A stretch of DNA of 64,000 nucleotides from Bryocella elongata (GCF_900108185.1 NZ_FNVA01000006.1:124001-188000); one strand, 5' to 3'. Shown: positions 1-9,253, counted from the stretch's first letter. Numbers and translations are program-made. Notes: generated from the letters alone by a model not told the origin.

Positions 1-2
1 TC

Positions 3-728
3 GACAAGATCAAGAGCTATGCGGATTCATCGAAGGCTCCCGACGAATCCCTCAAGCGCATGGCGAAGTTCGCCATTGTCGTCGACGACTGGATGCGGGA
101 GCTTGGCATCACCGCTACGGCAATCCAGTGCTGGAGCTCGATGCAGAAGAACTATGGCGTAAACGTCTGCACCGTCATGAGCATGATGAGCGAGCAGATG
201 CTGCCTTCAGCATGCGAGGTCGACGTCGCTGGCGTCGTGTCGATGTACGCTCTGCAGCTTGCCTCGCAGACTCCCAGTGCTCTCGTGGACTGGAACAACA
301 ACTACGGCAAGGATCGCGATACCTGCGTCTTCTTTCACTGCGGCAACTGGGCGAAGGACTTCCTGCCCGACATCCGCATCGGCACCGCACCGATCCTGGG
401 CACAGTGCTTGGGGAAGAGAACACCGTGGGTGCGCTCGAGGGCCGCACACCGGCGGGTCCCGTCACCTTTGGTCGACTCAGCACGGATGATGTGGCAGGC
501 AAGATCCGGGCCTACGTTGGACAGGGCCAGTTCACCGATCAGCCGCTCGACACCTTCGGTACACGGGCTGTCGTCAATGTCCCAGGCTTGCAGAAGTTGA
601 TGCACGTCGTGTGCCGCAACGGCTTCGAACATCATGCCGCGATGACCAGGGGCCATGTGGCTCCAGCCGTAGCCGAGGCGCTCGACACCTACATGGGCTG
701 GGATGTCTACCATCACGGCGCGGAGTAG
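3..728 (+). CDS. L-fucose/L-arabinose isomerase-like protein, C-terminal part (5' end outside window)
   Basis: The reading frame is open from the first full codon of the window, so the gene starts upstream; about 241 C-terminal residues are present. The stretch [20 protein letters not shown] and the following glycine-rich region resemble the C-terminal half of the L-fucose/L-arabinose isomerase superfamily, which interconverts aldoses and ketoses with a divalent metal in the cytoplasm. An internal ATG at position 60 is not the true start, because coding continues through it. The gene converges on rseP and ends at a strong hairpin. The exact sugar cannot be told from this fragment. The family call is fairly secure; the substrate is inference. 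Confidence 0.7.
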   Translation, partial: DKIKSYADSSKAPDESLKRMAKFAIVVDDWMRELGITATAIQCWSSMQKNYGVNVCTVMSMMSEQMLPSACEVDVAGVVSMYALQLASQTPSALVDWNNNYGKDRDTCVFFHCGNWAKDFLPDIRIGTAPILGTVLGEENTVGALEGRTPAGPVTFGRLSTDDVAGKIRAYVGQGQFTDQPLDTFGTRAVVNVPGLQKLMHVVCRNGFEHHAAMTRGHVAPAVAEALDTYMGWDVYHHGAE

Positions 729-747
729 TCTTACCCAAGCCCCAACA

Positions 748-781
748 GCAACGGCCCGCAGACTCGTCTGCGGGCCGTTGC
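748..781. terminator. Hairpin terminator between convergent genes
   Basis: A 15-bp perfect stem (748-762 with 767-781) closes a 4-base loop between the isomerase-like gene and rseP. There is no long T-run on either side, so it may act as a bidirectional hairpin terminator of the type common in GC-rich genomes. Confidence 0.65.
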
Positions 782-802
782 GTCTCTTGCGATCCCCGCG
801 TT

Positions 803-2161
803 CTAGTGTCCGCGGAGGCGCGTGATGTCGTTGAAGAACACGAAGCACGCGAAGACGATCAGGCAAACGAACGCGACCTGGTAGATGCGCTCCTTCAGCG
901 CCTCGTTCACGTCGCGCTGCATCAGGCTCTCCACCATCAGGAAGACGATCATCGCGCCATCAAGTGGAGGAAAGGGCAGCAGGTTGAATGCGCCCAGCTG
1001 GATGGAGATCGTCGCCATGAAGCGGACCAGCGTCCACGGGCCAAGCTGCGTCGCAATGTCGATCTGTTGCGCGATGCCGACAGGCCCCATCAGCTGCTTC
1101 GCCGAAACCTGGCGCGTGAACATGCCCTTCAGCACGCGCACCACCATCGTCGAATCATCCACGTTGCTCTCGTAGGCTTCGCCGAGCGCCGCGCCCCACG
1201 GCAGCTTCTCCACCGTCACCGGCGTCGCCGCCGGCTGGAAGCCGAAGCAGTAGTTCTTGCCGCCGCATGCTGCCAGCTTCTCTGGCGTCGCGCTCAGGTT
1301 CAGCATCTGTGCGTTGCGGCGAACCAGCAGCGTCACGGGAGCGCCGCCGCGATCACGCAGGTACGCTTGCATCGCCTGCACCGAGTGCGGCGAGTATGCG
1401 TCCACGCGAATCAGTTCATCACCGCTCTGCAGGCCTGCGCGAAACGCCGGGGTGTCCGAGCTCACCGTCACCACCTTGATCGGCGCATCCTGTTCCCGCG
1501 GCTGGAAGCCCAGCGCGGTAAACAAACTGAGCGGGTCACTTGGGTTGTCCATGTGTGCCGATGCGAGATCCAGCATGCCGGTCTGCACCTGGCCCTGGTG
1601 GCTGAAGGTGATGGGCAGCGATTGGTGCATGTGCAGTGCGCACTCCACGGAGATCTTCTCCCACGTGGGATTCGCCTTGCCGTTAAAGCTCAGGATCGTA
1701 TCTCCGGAGCCCATGCCGAGACTGGCCGCCGGCGTGTTCGCGGGCACGTAATCGACCACCGCAGGCCCGCTCAGATACTTGTCGACCTCGTGGTGGTAGT
1801 GCGAGAGCGCAGCCATCAGGATGAAGGCGAGGATGAAGTTCGCCAGCGGTCCCGCGACGCCGATGATCATGCGCTGCCAGCGCGGCTTGGCAGGGAACTC
1901 ATCCGGAGCGGCGTTCACTGCCGAGCCACCGTACTCGCCGGCCATCTTCACGTAGCCGCCCAGCGGCAGAGCGGCGATGCGGTAGTCGGTGTCGCCATAC
2001 TTCACCCCGAAGAGCCGGGGACCGAAGCCGATCGAGAAGACCTCCACACGCACGCCGCAGAGCTTGGCGGCAGCGAAGTGGCCGAACTCGTGCACCAGCA
2101 CCATGATGCCAAGCACAAAGACGAACTCAAGGATGATTGCGGGGAGGTGGGCAATGTTCAT
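803..2161 (-). CDS. rseP: RIP zinc metalloprotease RseP (site-2 protease)
   Basis: A 452-residue intramembrane metalloprotease that cuts anti-sigma factors and signal-peptide remnants in the inner membrane. The first membrane helix carries the HEFGH zinc motif at residues 24-28. Two PDZ-like regions lie at about 130-210 and 230-320. The C-terminal part has NLLPFPPLDG, the conserved third-ligand motif, inside a membrane segment. Length and layout match E. coli RseP, which also has tandem PDZ domains. It is the last gene of a minus-strand series uppS, cdsA, dxr, rseP, a neighbourhood widely conserved in bacteria. The ATG at 2161 gives the expected N-terminal helix; no strong ribosome-binding site is seen. 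Confidence 0.95.
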   Translation of the reverse strand: MNIAHLPAIILEFVFVLGIMVLVHEFGHFAAAKLCGVRVEVFSIGFGPRLFGVKYGDTDYRIAALPLGGYVKMAGEYGGSAVNAAPDEFPAKPRWQRMIIGVAGPLANFILAFILMAALSHYHHEVDKYLSGPAVVDYVPANTPAASLGMGSGDTILSFNGKANPTWEKISVECALHMHQSLPITFSHQGQVQTGMLDLASAHMDNPSDPLSLFTALGFQPREQDAPIKVVTVSSDTPAFRAGLQSGDELIRVDAYSPHSVQAMQAYLRDRGGAPVTLLVRRNAQMLNLSATPEKLAACGGKNYCFGFQPAATPVTVEKLPWGAALGEAYESNVDDSTMVVRVLKGMFTRQVSAKQLMGPVGIAQQIDIATQLGPWTLVRFMATISIQLGAFNLLPFPPLDGAMIVFLMVESLMQRDVNEALKERIYQVAFVCLIVFACFVFFNDITRLRGH

Positions 2162-2218
2162 GAAAGTGTGTGTTAAGTCTCGCGGGTGGTCGTCTGAAGT
2201 TCTGGTGTGCTGCGCTAA

Positions 2219-2282
2219 GTTCTGGTGTGACGCGTTAGATCCTTATGCCTTGTTCTGGTGTGACGCGTTAGATCCTTATGCC
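2219..2282. repeat. Tandem repeat between dxr and rseP
   Basis: Two identical 31-base copies (2219-2249 and 2252-2282) recur with a 33-base period. A partial third copy of the first half (GTTCTGGTGTG) lies just upstream near 2199. The array sits in the dxr-rseP spacer and contains no gene. Confidence 0.8.
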
Positions 2283-2304
2283 ATGCTCGGTAAGTCGTTC
2301 GCGT

Positions 2305-3474
2305 TCAGCCGGCGGCACCTGTAGCAATGGCCTCGGATGCCCGCTGACGAGCCCGCACGTCGGATGCGAGCACCTCCGCGATCGACGCCGGGGACCCCGT
2401 CGGTGTAAGCGCGAGCACAGCCTCGATTGTACGGGCAATGCCCTGGAAAGACAGCTTCCCGCCAAGGAACGCTTCGACTGCAATCTCATCCGCGGCGTTG
2501 AGCGCAATGCAATGATTCTGCGAGGCTCCGGCCGCCTCATACGCCAGGCGCAGGCATGGAAAGCGCTCGAAGTCCGGCTCCTGGAAGTCCAGCTGCTTCA
2601 GCGCTGTCATGTCGAAGGTCAGGTCGCTGGCCACGCGCTCCGGCCACGCCATGGCGTAGAGGATCGGCAGCCGCATGTCGGTCACCGAGATCTGCGCCAG
2701 GATGGACCCATCGATGTACTCGACGAGCGAGTGGATCGTAGACTGCGGATGCACCGTCACCTTCACCCGCTCGGGAGGAAGGTTGAACAACCGGCACGCC
2801 TCAATGATCTCCAGCCCTTTGTTCAGCATCGTGGCCGAATCGACCGTGATCCGACGCCCCATCACCCACGTTGGGTGCTTCAGCGCCTGTGCCGGGGTGA
2901 TGTGCGCAAACTCCGCCAGCGGCGTGTTGCGGAACGGGCCGCCCGAAGCCGTCAGCCAGATCTGCTTCACCTCGTTCGCTGCACCGGCGCGCAGGCACTG
3001 GTGGATCGCATTGTGCTCAGAGTCGATGGGCAGCAGCGGCGTGTTGTGTTCGCGAGCCGCCGCCAGGATCAGGTCACCCGCCGCAACCAGGCACTCCTTA
3101 TTCGCGAGACCGACGCTCTTGCCCGAAAGCACTGCTGCATAGGTGGCTTCGAGCCCCGCCACGCCGACGATCGCCGAGACGACAAAATCCGCCTCCGGCA
3201 GCGTCGCGACGCGAACGGTCCCGGCCGTACCGTAGACCACCTCGACGCCCGTTACACCCGACGCCTTGAGGCGCGTCTCGAGCTGGTCGGCAAGCTCTTC
3301 CGTCGCGATCGAAGCGACCTTCGGCCGCCAGCGTACGCACTGCGCCACGGCTTCGTCGATGTTGGAACCCGCAGCCAGGGCAACGGGATGAAACAGATCA
3401 GGGTGCGACTCGCAGAGGCTTAAGGTGCTCTGACCGATCGAACCGGTCGAGCCGAGCAGGGCAATCTTCTTCAC
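2305..3474 (-). CDS. dxr: 1-deoxy-D-xylulose 5-phosphate reductoisomerase
   Basis: This enzyme makes 2-C-methyl-D-erythritol 4-phosphate from DXP with NADPH, the committed step of the MEP isoprenoid pathway. The N-terminus has the NADPH loop LLGSTGSIGQST. Further in are GLANKECLVAAG, SEHNAIHQCL (metal and substrate site), the flexible loop TASGGPFR, and HPTWVMGRRITVDSATMLNK. I chose the GTG at 3474, giving VKKIALLGSTG and 389 residues, the usual family length. A longer open frame back to 3720 would overlap the divergent secreted-protein gene and adds no recognisable sequence. It lies between cdsA and rseP and feeds the UppS substrate pool. Confidence 0.95.
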   Translation of the reverse strand: MKKIALLGSTGSIGQSTLSLCESHPDLFHPVALAAGSNIDEAVAQCVRWRPKVASIATEELADQLETRLKASGVTGVEVVYGTAGTVRVATLPEADFVVSAIVGVAGLEATYAAVLSGKSVGLANKECLVAAGDLILAAAREHNTPLLPIDSEHNAIHQCLRAGAANEVKQIWLTASGGPFRNTPLAEFAHITPAQALKHPTWVMGRRITVDSATMLNKGLEIIEACRLFNLPPERVKVTVHPQSTIHSLVEYIDGSILAQISVTDMRLPILYAMAWPERVASDLTFDMTALKQLDFQEPDFERFPCLRLAYEAAGASQNHCIALNAADEIAVEAFLGGKLSFQGIARTIEAVLALTPTGSPASIAEVLASDVRARQRASEAIATGAAG

Positions 3475-3605
3475 CTCAACATTTTCGCAGATACAGGCTC
3501 CCGGATGCGCCGCCGACCGGTTCTCAGCCAGCAGCCGCCCTGCAGCGCAGGTTTCCGTAACCGGAAGTTTATGTGTCTTAATCGCGTCGCCTGCGTCACA
3601 ACGGG

Positions 3606-4637
3606 ATGCCTTGGAATCGCCGCGCGACGCGGACCGCCAAATTGACACTCTGCTCCTTGTTCTTCTGTTCCGTCGTTCTCCTCCAGGCAGGCACAGTGTT
3701 CGGCCAGCAGGTGGAAGCACCCCAGCCGCAGACCGGCAAGGTCGCAGGGGTCATCACCGACGCCGATGGAGAGCTGATTCCTGGCGCGAAGGTCGTCGTC
3801 ACCGGCCCAAATGCAGCTGACAGGCTGACAGCGGAGAGCGATGGCGAAGGCTTCTTTGTCGTCGAAGGACTGAAGCCGTTGGTCGCTTATCAGATCTCGA
3901 TTGGCGAAACGGGCTTCGCCGATTGGACGTCCACCGTCACCTTGCAGCAACCGGGGCAATACCTCTACCTGAAGGAAGTGCAGCTGCAGGTGGCCGCCGT
4001 CGTAACAGCTGTGACTGCAGCAACATCCGAGGAGATAGCCCTGCAGGAGGTCCATGCGGAAGAGCACCAGCGCGTGCTGGGGATCGTGCCGAACTTCATG
4101 GTCGTCTACGACCGGAACCCCCAGCCTTTGTCCGCCCGGCTGAAGTACCAGCTTGCCTTCCGCTCCGCTACCGACGCCGTCACCATCGCGGGGTCACTCT
4201 TCATCGCCGCCATCGACCAGGCCTCCGATACACCGGCATACCAGCAGGGCCTCAAAGGTTACGGCCAGCGTTTCGGAGCGCAGTACGCCGGAGCGTTCTC
4301 CGACGTCATGATCGGCGGAGCCGTCCTGCCTTCCTTGCTGCACCAGGACCCGCGCTACTTCTACCAGGGCACCGGAACCAGGCGCTCGCGGATCCGCCAT
4401 GCCATGCTGGCTCCCTTCCTTTGCCCCGGAGACAACGGCAAGACCCAGTTCAACTACTCCAGCGTCGGTGGCGATCTGGGCGCGGCAGCCCTGGAGAATC
4501 TGTACTATCCGCAGTCAAACCGTGGCGTCGGACTCGTCTTCAGCACCGCTGCCATCACCACCGCGGGCCGAATCGCCAGCACCCTCGCGCAGGAGTTCCT
4601 TCTGCGGAGGTTGACCGCGGGTGCCTCGAAGCCGTAG
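3606..4637 (+). CDS. Secreted protein with N-terminal carboxypeptidase-regulatory-like domain
   Basis: A 343-residue exported protein of unknown function. A hydrophobic signal segment ends near FGQQ (residue 34). Residues about 44-115 (GKVAGVITDADGELIPGAKV and following) look like a CarboxypepD_reg / Ig-like beta domain, as found at the front of acidobacterial TonB receptors. The C-terminal 200 residues, with RVLGIVPNF and LPSLLHQDPRYFYQG, resemble the product of 51314-52297, so the two genes appear paralogous. It is oriented against its neighbours inside the cdsA-dxr interval and converges on cdsA with a 50-base gap. A surface or outer-membrane location is inference. Confidence 0.75.
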   Translation: MPWNRRATRTAKLTLCSLFFCSVVLLQAGTVFGQQVEAPQPQTGKVAGVITDADGELIPGAKVVVTGPNAADRLTAESDGEGFFVVEGLKPLVAYQISIGETGFADWTSTVTLQQPGQYLYLKEVQLQVAAVVTAVTAATSEEIALQEVHAEEHQRVLGIVPNFMVVYDRNPQPLSARLKYQLAFRSATDAVTIAGSLFIAAIDQASDTPAYQQGLKGYGQRFGAQYAGAFSDVMIGGAVLPSLLHQDPRYFYQGTGTRRSRIRHAMLAPFLCPGDNGKTQFNYSSVGGDLGAAALENLYYPQSNRGVGLVFSTAAITTAGRIASTLAQEFLLRRLTAGASKP

Positions 4638-4687
4638 CGGCTCAACTCGCGCCGGGGAATCTCAGGTTCTTTCGGAAGCAGAGCGGT

Positions 4688-5533
4688 CTAAAAGCTGCCG
4701 GGCGAGATCGCCTGCTTCACCACCAGCACCAGCCAAAGCACCGGCGCCGCAACCAGCAGCGCGTCGATGCGGTCCAGAATGCCGCCATGCCCCGGGAGTA
4801 TGGTGCCCGAGTCCTTGATCCCCGCTCCGCGCTTCAGTGCCGACTCCAGCAGGTCTCCGAACTGCGCCGCAGCGTTCAGCGCGACGGCCAGCAGGAGGTA
4901 TGCCCACCAGGGCTCGCTCGTATGCAGCCGGGTGAAGCTCGATCCCGTTGCCGTCAGCCAATCGCCACCCAGCACCATCGCCATCCCGAAGACGCACGAG
5001 GCCACGACCGAGGCCGCGGCACCCTCCCATGTCTTATTGGGCGAGAGTCTCGGGGCGAACTTGTGCTTCCCAAAGTGCTTACCGACGTACATCGCTGCCG
5101 TGTCGCCCGACCACACGCATAGGAACAGGAAGATCAGCAGCGCCGTGCCGTTCTCTTCGTTCAGGATCTGGGGCAGCAACGTCAGGGGATACGCGATGTA
5201 CACCAGCATCAACAGGCCCGCTGCGGTCTCCCACAGCACGCACTCCAGCTTGGTCTTCAGCGCCGAGACGGAGAACAACACCAGCGTCACGAACGAGATG
5301 ATCGTAATCATGTCCTTCGGCCGGTAGAACGTCGCAAAGAAGAACGCAGCAATGGCGAAGGTCACCCACCACAACGGCAGCGGGCAGCCGCCGGCCTCGG
5401 CGAACTTGCGGTACTCCAGCGCCGAGAGCATCGCGATCGCCGCTGCAACGAGTGCGATGGTCCACGGCTTGTCGAAGTAGACGAGCGCCAGGACAAAACT
5501 GATCAAAACGATTGCGGTGAGGATGCGCTTCAT
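4688..5533 (-). CDS. cdsA: Phosphatidate cytidylyltransferase
   Basis: An integral membrane enzyme of 281 residues that makes CDP-diacylglycerol from phosphatidate and CTP for phospholipid synthesis. It has several hydrophobic helices. The C-terminal family signature runs from SALKRGAGIKDSG to GHGGILDRID, with the K-D pair and HGG...DRxD residues intact. I start at the ATG at 5533 (MKRILTA), preceded by GGTGAG; an in-frame GTG at 5542 is possible. It belongs to the uppS-cdsA-dxr-rseP series, although two small-protein genes separate it from uppS. Confidence 0.93.
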   Translation of the reverse strand: MKRILTAIVLISFVLALVYFDKPWTIALVAAAIAMLSALEYRKFAEAGGCPLPLWWVTFAIAAFFFATFYRPKDMITIISFVTLVLFSVSALKTKLECVLWETAAGLLMLVYIAYPLTLLPQILNEENGTALLIFLFLCVWSGDTAAMYVGKHFGKHKFAPRLSPNKTWEGAAASVVASCVFGMAMVLGGDWLTATGSSFTRLHTSEPWWAYLLLAVALNAAAQFGDLLESALKRGAGIKDSGTILPGHGGILDRIDALLVAAPVLWLVLVVKQAISPGSF

Positions 5534-5571
5534 GGTTCTCACCGAGAATACACGCTAACCGCGCCCGGCCC

Positions 5572-5602
5572 GGGCCGTCGCGGCGACTGCCCACGACGGC
5601 CC
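5572..5602. terminator. Hairpin between the 5616-6530 gene and cdsA
   Basis: A 9-bp GC-rich stem (5572-5580 with 5594-5602) stands just after the end of the secreted-protein gene on the minus strand and before cdsA. No T-run follows it, so it may only weaken read-through. Confidence 0.4.
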
Positions 5603-5615
5603 GCCCGACGGCGAC

Positions 5616-6530
5616 TTACCCTCCCGCGCACTCACTCAGCGGAATCCCGTGAGCAAGGCAGAAGCTGTCCTGCTGCTGTTGCTGGTTGGCGACGCTGTTC
5701 TCGAAGGCGTGGTGCAGCAGGATGCCAGCTGTCGCAGCAGCTCCCACAGCCACGCCGGTCAGGATCAGCACATTCCGCGCGTCGTGGGTCGTTGGCATGG
5801 CCGTCAGGTCGACGATCTCCTGTGGATTCAGCGGAGTAGCCGTCACCACCTTCACCCGGCTCACCAGGTTCGAGATCGCCAGCTCGTACCAGTGACTGCG
5901 CTCGGACCGCTTGCCGAAGTCCTCAATCGGCGAAATCACCGTCCACAACACCACCCCGGTCTTCTCGTCGCGAATGTGCAACTCGAACGCCGGTGTCGCG
6001 TAGGACGCGACGTCCCCCCGGTATCCGCTTACGTCGGTCAGCGGAGCGATCTCGCGAAGCTCGAAGATCAGGTTCGCCTGTCCCGGGGTGTCGACCAGCG
6101 TGTAATGCCCCCAGGCGGCCAGCGCCTGGGAGAACTGTTCGTAGGCGTCGTTCATATCCGCAGGAGCATTCGGAGCGGAGCCCAGGTTGCTGAGAAACAC
6201 GGTATGCGCCGCGGCGATCTGCTGTGGCACAGGCCCCTTCGGCGTCACCGGCACCGTGGGCCGTCTCCGCGGCGGAATCATTGGCCCACCCGCGTTCTGC
6301 GATGCGTTCATGCCGTCCTGCATCGCCTGCTGTGACGCTCGCTGAGCGTCGTCCATGGCCTGCTGGTTGGCCTGTTGCGCGGCCTGCATGGCTTGTTGGT
6401 TCGCCTGCTGCGCCGCCTGCTGTGCTGCCATGGCTGCAGCATCCTGCGCCACGGCTGGTTGGGAAAGAACAATCACTGAGGCCGAGAAGGCCATTGAAAA
6501 CACGACGAGGTGCTGCAAAAAATGCTTCAT
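5616..6530 (-). CDS. Secreted or envelope protein with Gln/Ala-rich repeat region
   Basis: A 304-residue protein of unknown function. A signal peptide (MKHFLQHLVVFSMAF... to AVAQ, about residue 29) is followed by a low-complexity region of QAAQQANQQAM-type repeats, about residues 30-75, likely helical or coiled. The rest, about residues 90-250, is an ordinary globular sequence (QIAAAHTVFLSNLGSA..., ELHIRDEKTGVVLWTV). A hydrophobic stretch near 255-275 (LILTGVAVGAAATAGILL) may be a membrane segment. The globular part resembles domains that handle envelope stress or lipoprotein sorting only in general composition, so no function is assigned. It lies between uppS and cdsA on the same strand. Confidence 0.75.
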   Translation of the reverse strand: MKHFLQHLVVFSMAFSASVIVLSQPAVAQDAAAMAAQQAAQQANQQAMQAAQQANQQAMDDAQRASQQAMQDGMNASQNAGGPMIPPRRRPTVPVTPKGPVPQQIAAAHTVFLSNLGSAPNAPADMNDAYEQFSQALAAWGHYTLVDTPGQANLIFELREIAPLTDVSGYRGDVASYATPAFELHIRDEKTGVVLWTVISPIEDFGKRSERSHWYELAISNLVSRVKVVTATPLNPQEIVDLTAMPTTHDARNVLILTGVAVGAAATAGILLHHAFENSVANQQQQQDSFCLAHGIPLSECAGG

Positions 6531-6703
6531 GTCACGACTCCCAAAACGCGATCCTGCGCTGAGGCGTTCGAAGTTCGCACAGATCCTCCAGCGCGCAGAA
6601 CAACGCGGGGCGGAAGGCGCAGCACTACGCCGCTACAGGACGCAACGTTGCAAGGGAGCGAACTGCGAAGATTTTGAAGGGATAGTTGTGAGGGAGAAGC
6701 GAA

Positions 6704-7078
6704 CTAGACGCGAAGGCTATAAGGCCGAAGCTGCGGCGGAATCTCCGCGCAGAGCCTCGCCAGGGCCGTGTGCCGTTGCAAGTCGCTGGCGGAGGTGCCA
6801 GCCAGACGGAGGTTTCCCGTAGGAGTGGTCGCCGCCCAGAACTCCGAAGCTGCTGCCCGGCCAGGGCAAGTCGCCCGCCGCACCTGGGTCCGCAACCGCT
6901 GTTGTGCGGAAGGTGCATCGGCAGCGACCTTTACCCGGCAGGGTGTCGCCCGGAAGGGTTGGCTCGCCGTGATGGCCGCATGCGCGGAGTGCTGGCAGAA
7001 GACCGCCGCGCACAGAAGCGCAACGTAAAGGAAGAGGAAACGTCTTTGCGTGTTCAAGGATCCGCGATGCGTGCTCAT
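6704..7078 (-). CDS. Possible small exported protein
   Basis: From the ATG at 7078 this frame encodes 124 residues beginning MSTHRGSLNTQRRFLFLYVA, with a good signal-peptide shape ending at HSAHA (about residue 34). The mature part has no motif I recognise and is rich in Ala, Arg and Thr. A longer in-frame extension to 7180 exists but would bury the signal peptide. The gene fills the uppS to 5616-6530 interval on the cluster strand. GC-rich DNA produces chance open frames, so this rests mainly on the signal-like N-terminus. Confidence 0.4.
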   Translation of the reverse strand: MSTHRGSLNTQRRFLFLYVALLCAAVFCQHSAHAAITASQPFRATPCRVKVAADAPSAQQRLRTQVRRATCPGRAAASEFWAATTPTGNLRLAGTSASDLQRHTALARLCAEIPPQLRPYSLRV

Positions 7079-7210
7079 GGTCCGATCCCAGCTGACGGTG
7101 ACGAAGGACATGTCTACCGATATGCAAGATAGAACGCGTGGCATCAAAAAAGGATGCGCCGAACGGAAGTTTTTCTTCAACGGCTGGGCAGCAGGAGCCC
7201 GCGCGCGAAT

Positions 7211-8125
7211 CTACCCTCGCGCCAACTCGGCTTCGGTCGGCAGGACGCCGCTCAGGTCCTCATCGGTCGATTCACCCAGCCCACCAAAGCGCCGCTCGCG
7301 GCACTGGTAGTCGGCGATAGCCTCCAGCAGGTGAAGCCCGCGGAAGTCCGGCCACAGGCGATCGGTTACGAAGATCTCCGCGTAGGCGATCTGCCACAGC
7401 AGAAAGTTCGAGATACGCTGCTCGCCCGAGGTCCGTACGACCAGATCCGGGTCCGGCATGTGCGCCGTATACAGGGCGGAACCCACCTGGGGTTCATCGA
7501 TGCGGTTCTTGATGGCATCGTCGACGCCTTCGGCCGCCAGCATATCCTCCAGAGAGATGCCGCGCTGATGCGCTTCGGCGATCATGCGGTGAACTAGCGT
7601 CCGTGCCGAGTCCACAATCTCCGATCGCGAACCGTAGTTCAGCGCCAGGGTCAGCGTCGTCCCCGTGTTCTTCGCCGTCTGGTCCTCGGCCCAGCGCATC
7701 GTCTCCTGCACATCCGGAGGCAGCTCATGGGTGCGGCCAATGTAGGCCATGCGGATGTTGTTATCGTTCATCCGCTTCACGTTCGAGACCAGGTAGTTGC
7801 GCAGGAGCTTCATCAGGAAGCTGACCTCCGTCTTGGGGCGGCGGAGGTTATTCTCCAGCGAGAAGGCATACAGCGTAAGCCACGGAAGATTGATCCGCGA
7901 CGCCGTCTCGACCACAAACTGCACACTCTCCGCGCCTTGTTGGTGTCCCAGGAATCGCTTCAGCGCCCGCTTGCCGGCCCAGCGGCCGTTGCCGTCCATG
8001 ATGATCGAGACATGCTGCGGGATGCGCGCAGGGTCGAGCTGGTCATAGACCACACGCTCCTCGGCCGAGAGCTCATGAACTCGGTTCGAGCGTTCGAAGA
8101 CGCGGGAATGCTGGGGGGTCGACAC
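7211..8125 (-). CDS. uppS: Di-trans,poly-cis-undecaprenyl diphosphate synthase (isoprenyl transferase)
   Basis: A cis-prenyltransferase that extends farnesyl diphosphate with isopentenyl diphosphate to make the C55 lipid carrier for peptidoglycan and other wall polymers. It has HVSIIMDGNGRWAGKR with the catalytic Asp, TLYAFSLENNLRRP, and near the end DLVVRTSGEQRISNFLLWQIAYAE. The start is uncertain: no ATG lies between MDGNGRW and the far upstream ATG at 8284, so I take the GTG at 8125 (VSTPQHSRVF, 304 residues). Even so, the N-terminal extension is longer than usual. It heads the uppS-cdsA-dxr-rseP series. Confidence 0.93.
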   Translation of the reverse strand: MSTPQHSRVFERSNRVHELSAEERVVYDQLDPARIPQHVSIIMDGNGRWAGKRALKRFLGHQQGAESVQFVVETASRINLPWLTLYAFSLENNLRRPKTEVSFLMKLLRNYLVSNVKRMNDNNIRMAYIGRTHELPPDVQETMRWAEDQTAKNTGTTLTLALNYGSRSEIVDSARTLVHRMIAEAHQRGISLEDMLAAEGVDDAIKNRIDEPQVGSALYTAHMPDPDLVVRTSGEQRISNFLLWQIAYAEIFVTDRLWPDFRGLHLLEAIADYQCRERRFGGLGESTDEDLSGVLPTEAELARG

Positions 8126-8335
8126 GGTGGGCTCGCTACCCAAGAGGGTACAGGATGGAGCCGCTGCGAGGGAATACCCGGGAAGTGATCTCTGCGCGTA
8201 GGTGCTGCCTGATTTCGCCACAAACGGAGAGGCGTCGCCGCATCTCCTTACCCTGCACGAACTGCATGCGGGAAAAGGAGACACAGCGACGCCGGAGGTC
8301 GAGGTGCGGGTGCTGCGCGGCCGAAGCCCGGCGGG

Positions 8336-8947
8336 TTAGGCCAGCTTCCGGCTGCGGCTCTGCGCGAGCTCGCGCACGTGGTTGAGGAAGATCGACTTCT
8401 GCGTCGAGTTCAGCTTGGATGAGTACTTCGACAGCTCAGCCAGGAACGGATCGCTGAGAAGCACCGCAGCTTCATCCTGGTGACGTGTCGGAGCGTCCCG
8501 AAGCAGGGCGCTGATATCCACCTGCAGCGCACGCGCCAGGCGGTCCAGTGAGCTCAGCGTTGGCATCGCCTTGCCGTTCTCGATCTTCGAGATGTAGGTA
8601 CGCGGCACATTCATGCGCCCGGCGAGCTGCCGCTGCGACAGATTGCGCACCCGGCGCAGGTCGCGGACAGCGCTGGCCACATGCGGACCCGCATCCTGAT
8701 GGGGAACAGGCTCAGCGACCACCTGGAGGGCGACTGCGGCAACCTTGGGTTGTTCAGGGAGGAGTGACTTCTTGCACCGTCTGCAAACGCAGGCCGCGGT
8801 GCGGTATTGGACCAGCTTGCAGTGGTCGCAGCGCAGAACCTCACGCTGACCGGCCGACTGGTTCGCGGTCTCGGGCGAAGCCACCTCTTGCTCGTGCATC
8901 GCCGTAAGGGGCGAAGCGGAGCCGACAGGCACCATGCTCGTTGCCAT
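8336..8947 (-). CDS. XRE-family transcriptional regulator with zinc-ribbon-like Cys pairs
   Basis: A 203-residue protein starting at the ATG at 8947 (MATSMVPVGS). Residues about 38-60 hold two cysteine pairs (CDHC ... CVCRRC), which look like a small metal-binding ribbon. Residues about 85-140 form a Cro/C1-type helix-turn-helix (LRRVRNLSQRQLAGRMNVPR TYISKIENGK, then LDRLARALQV). The C-terminal 50 residues are helical (DPFLAELSKYSSKLNSTQKS). It reads in the direction of uppS with a 210-base gap. Target genes are unknown. The combination of a zinc ribbon with an XRE domain is less common than plain XRE proteins. Confidence 0.85.
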   Translation of the reverse strand: MATSMVPVGSASPLTAMHEQEVASPETANQSAGQREVLRCDHCKLVQYRTAACVCRRCKKSLLPEQPKVAAVALQVVAEPVPHQDAGPHVASAVRDLRRVRNLSQRQLAGRMNVPRTYISKIENGKAMPTLSSLDRLARALQVDISALLRDAPTRHQDEAAVLLSDPFLAELSKYSSKLNSTQKSIFLNHVRELAQSRSRKLA

Positions 8948-9253
8948 AATTGTGTGTTGCGGACGGCTGCCAGAGCAAGGCGCCGTACTCTCACGTCCGA
9001 TAACGGAGGCGAGAGATGTGCTTAGATTGACACCCGGTGCCGAGAGAGTCAAGAGTGCCCAGCCTGATCCCTGCCAATTTCTCCACAAACGTGGGATTCC
9101 GAACCAAGCGAGTTAACAGCGGGGCAGCAGATCCCAATCCCAGCTCGGGAGACTTGTAACCGGTGTTTCGAAACGCGCGACTCGATCTGATCCCTTTTGA
9201 CGGAATCCCATCACCTGCGATGATGATCGAATCGAAAACCGGTGGAGGGAAGT

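Noticed and set aside
611-2176. 521-codon plus-strand frame opposite rseP
   Set aside because: His/Arg/Gln-rich composition and complete overlap with the well-supported rseP gene mark it as a shadow.
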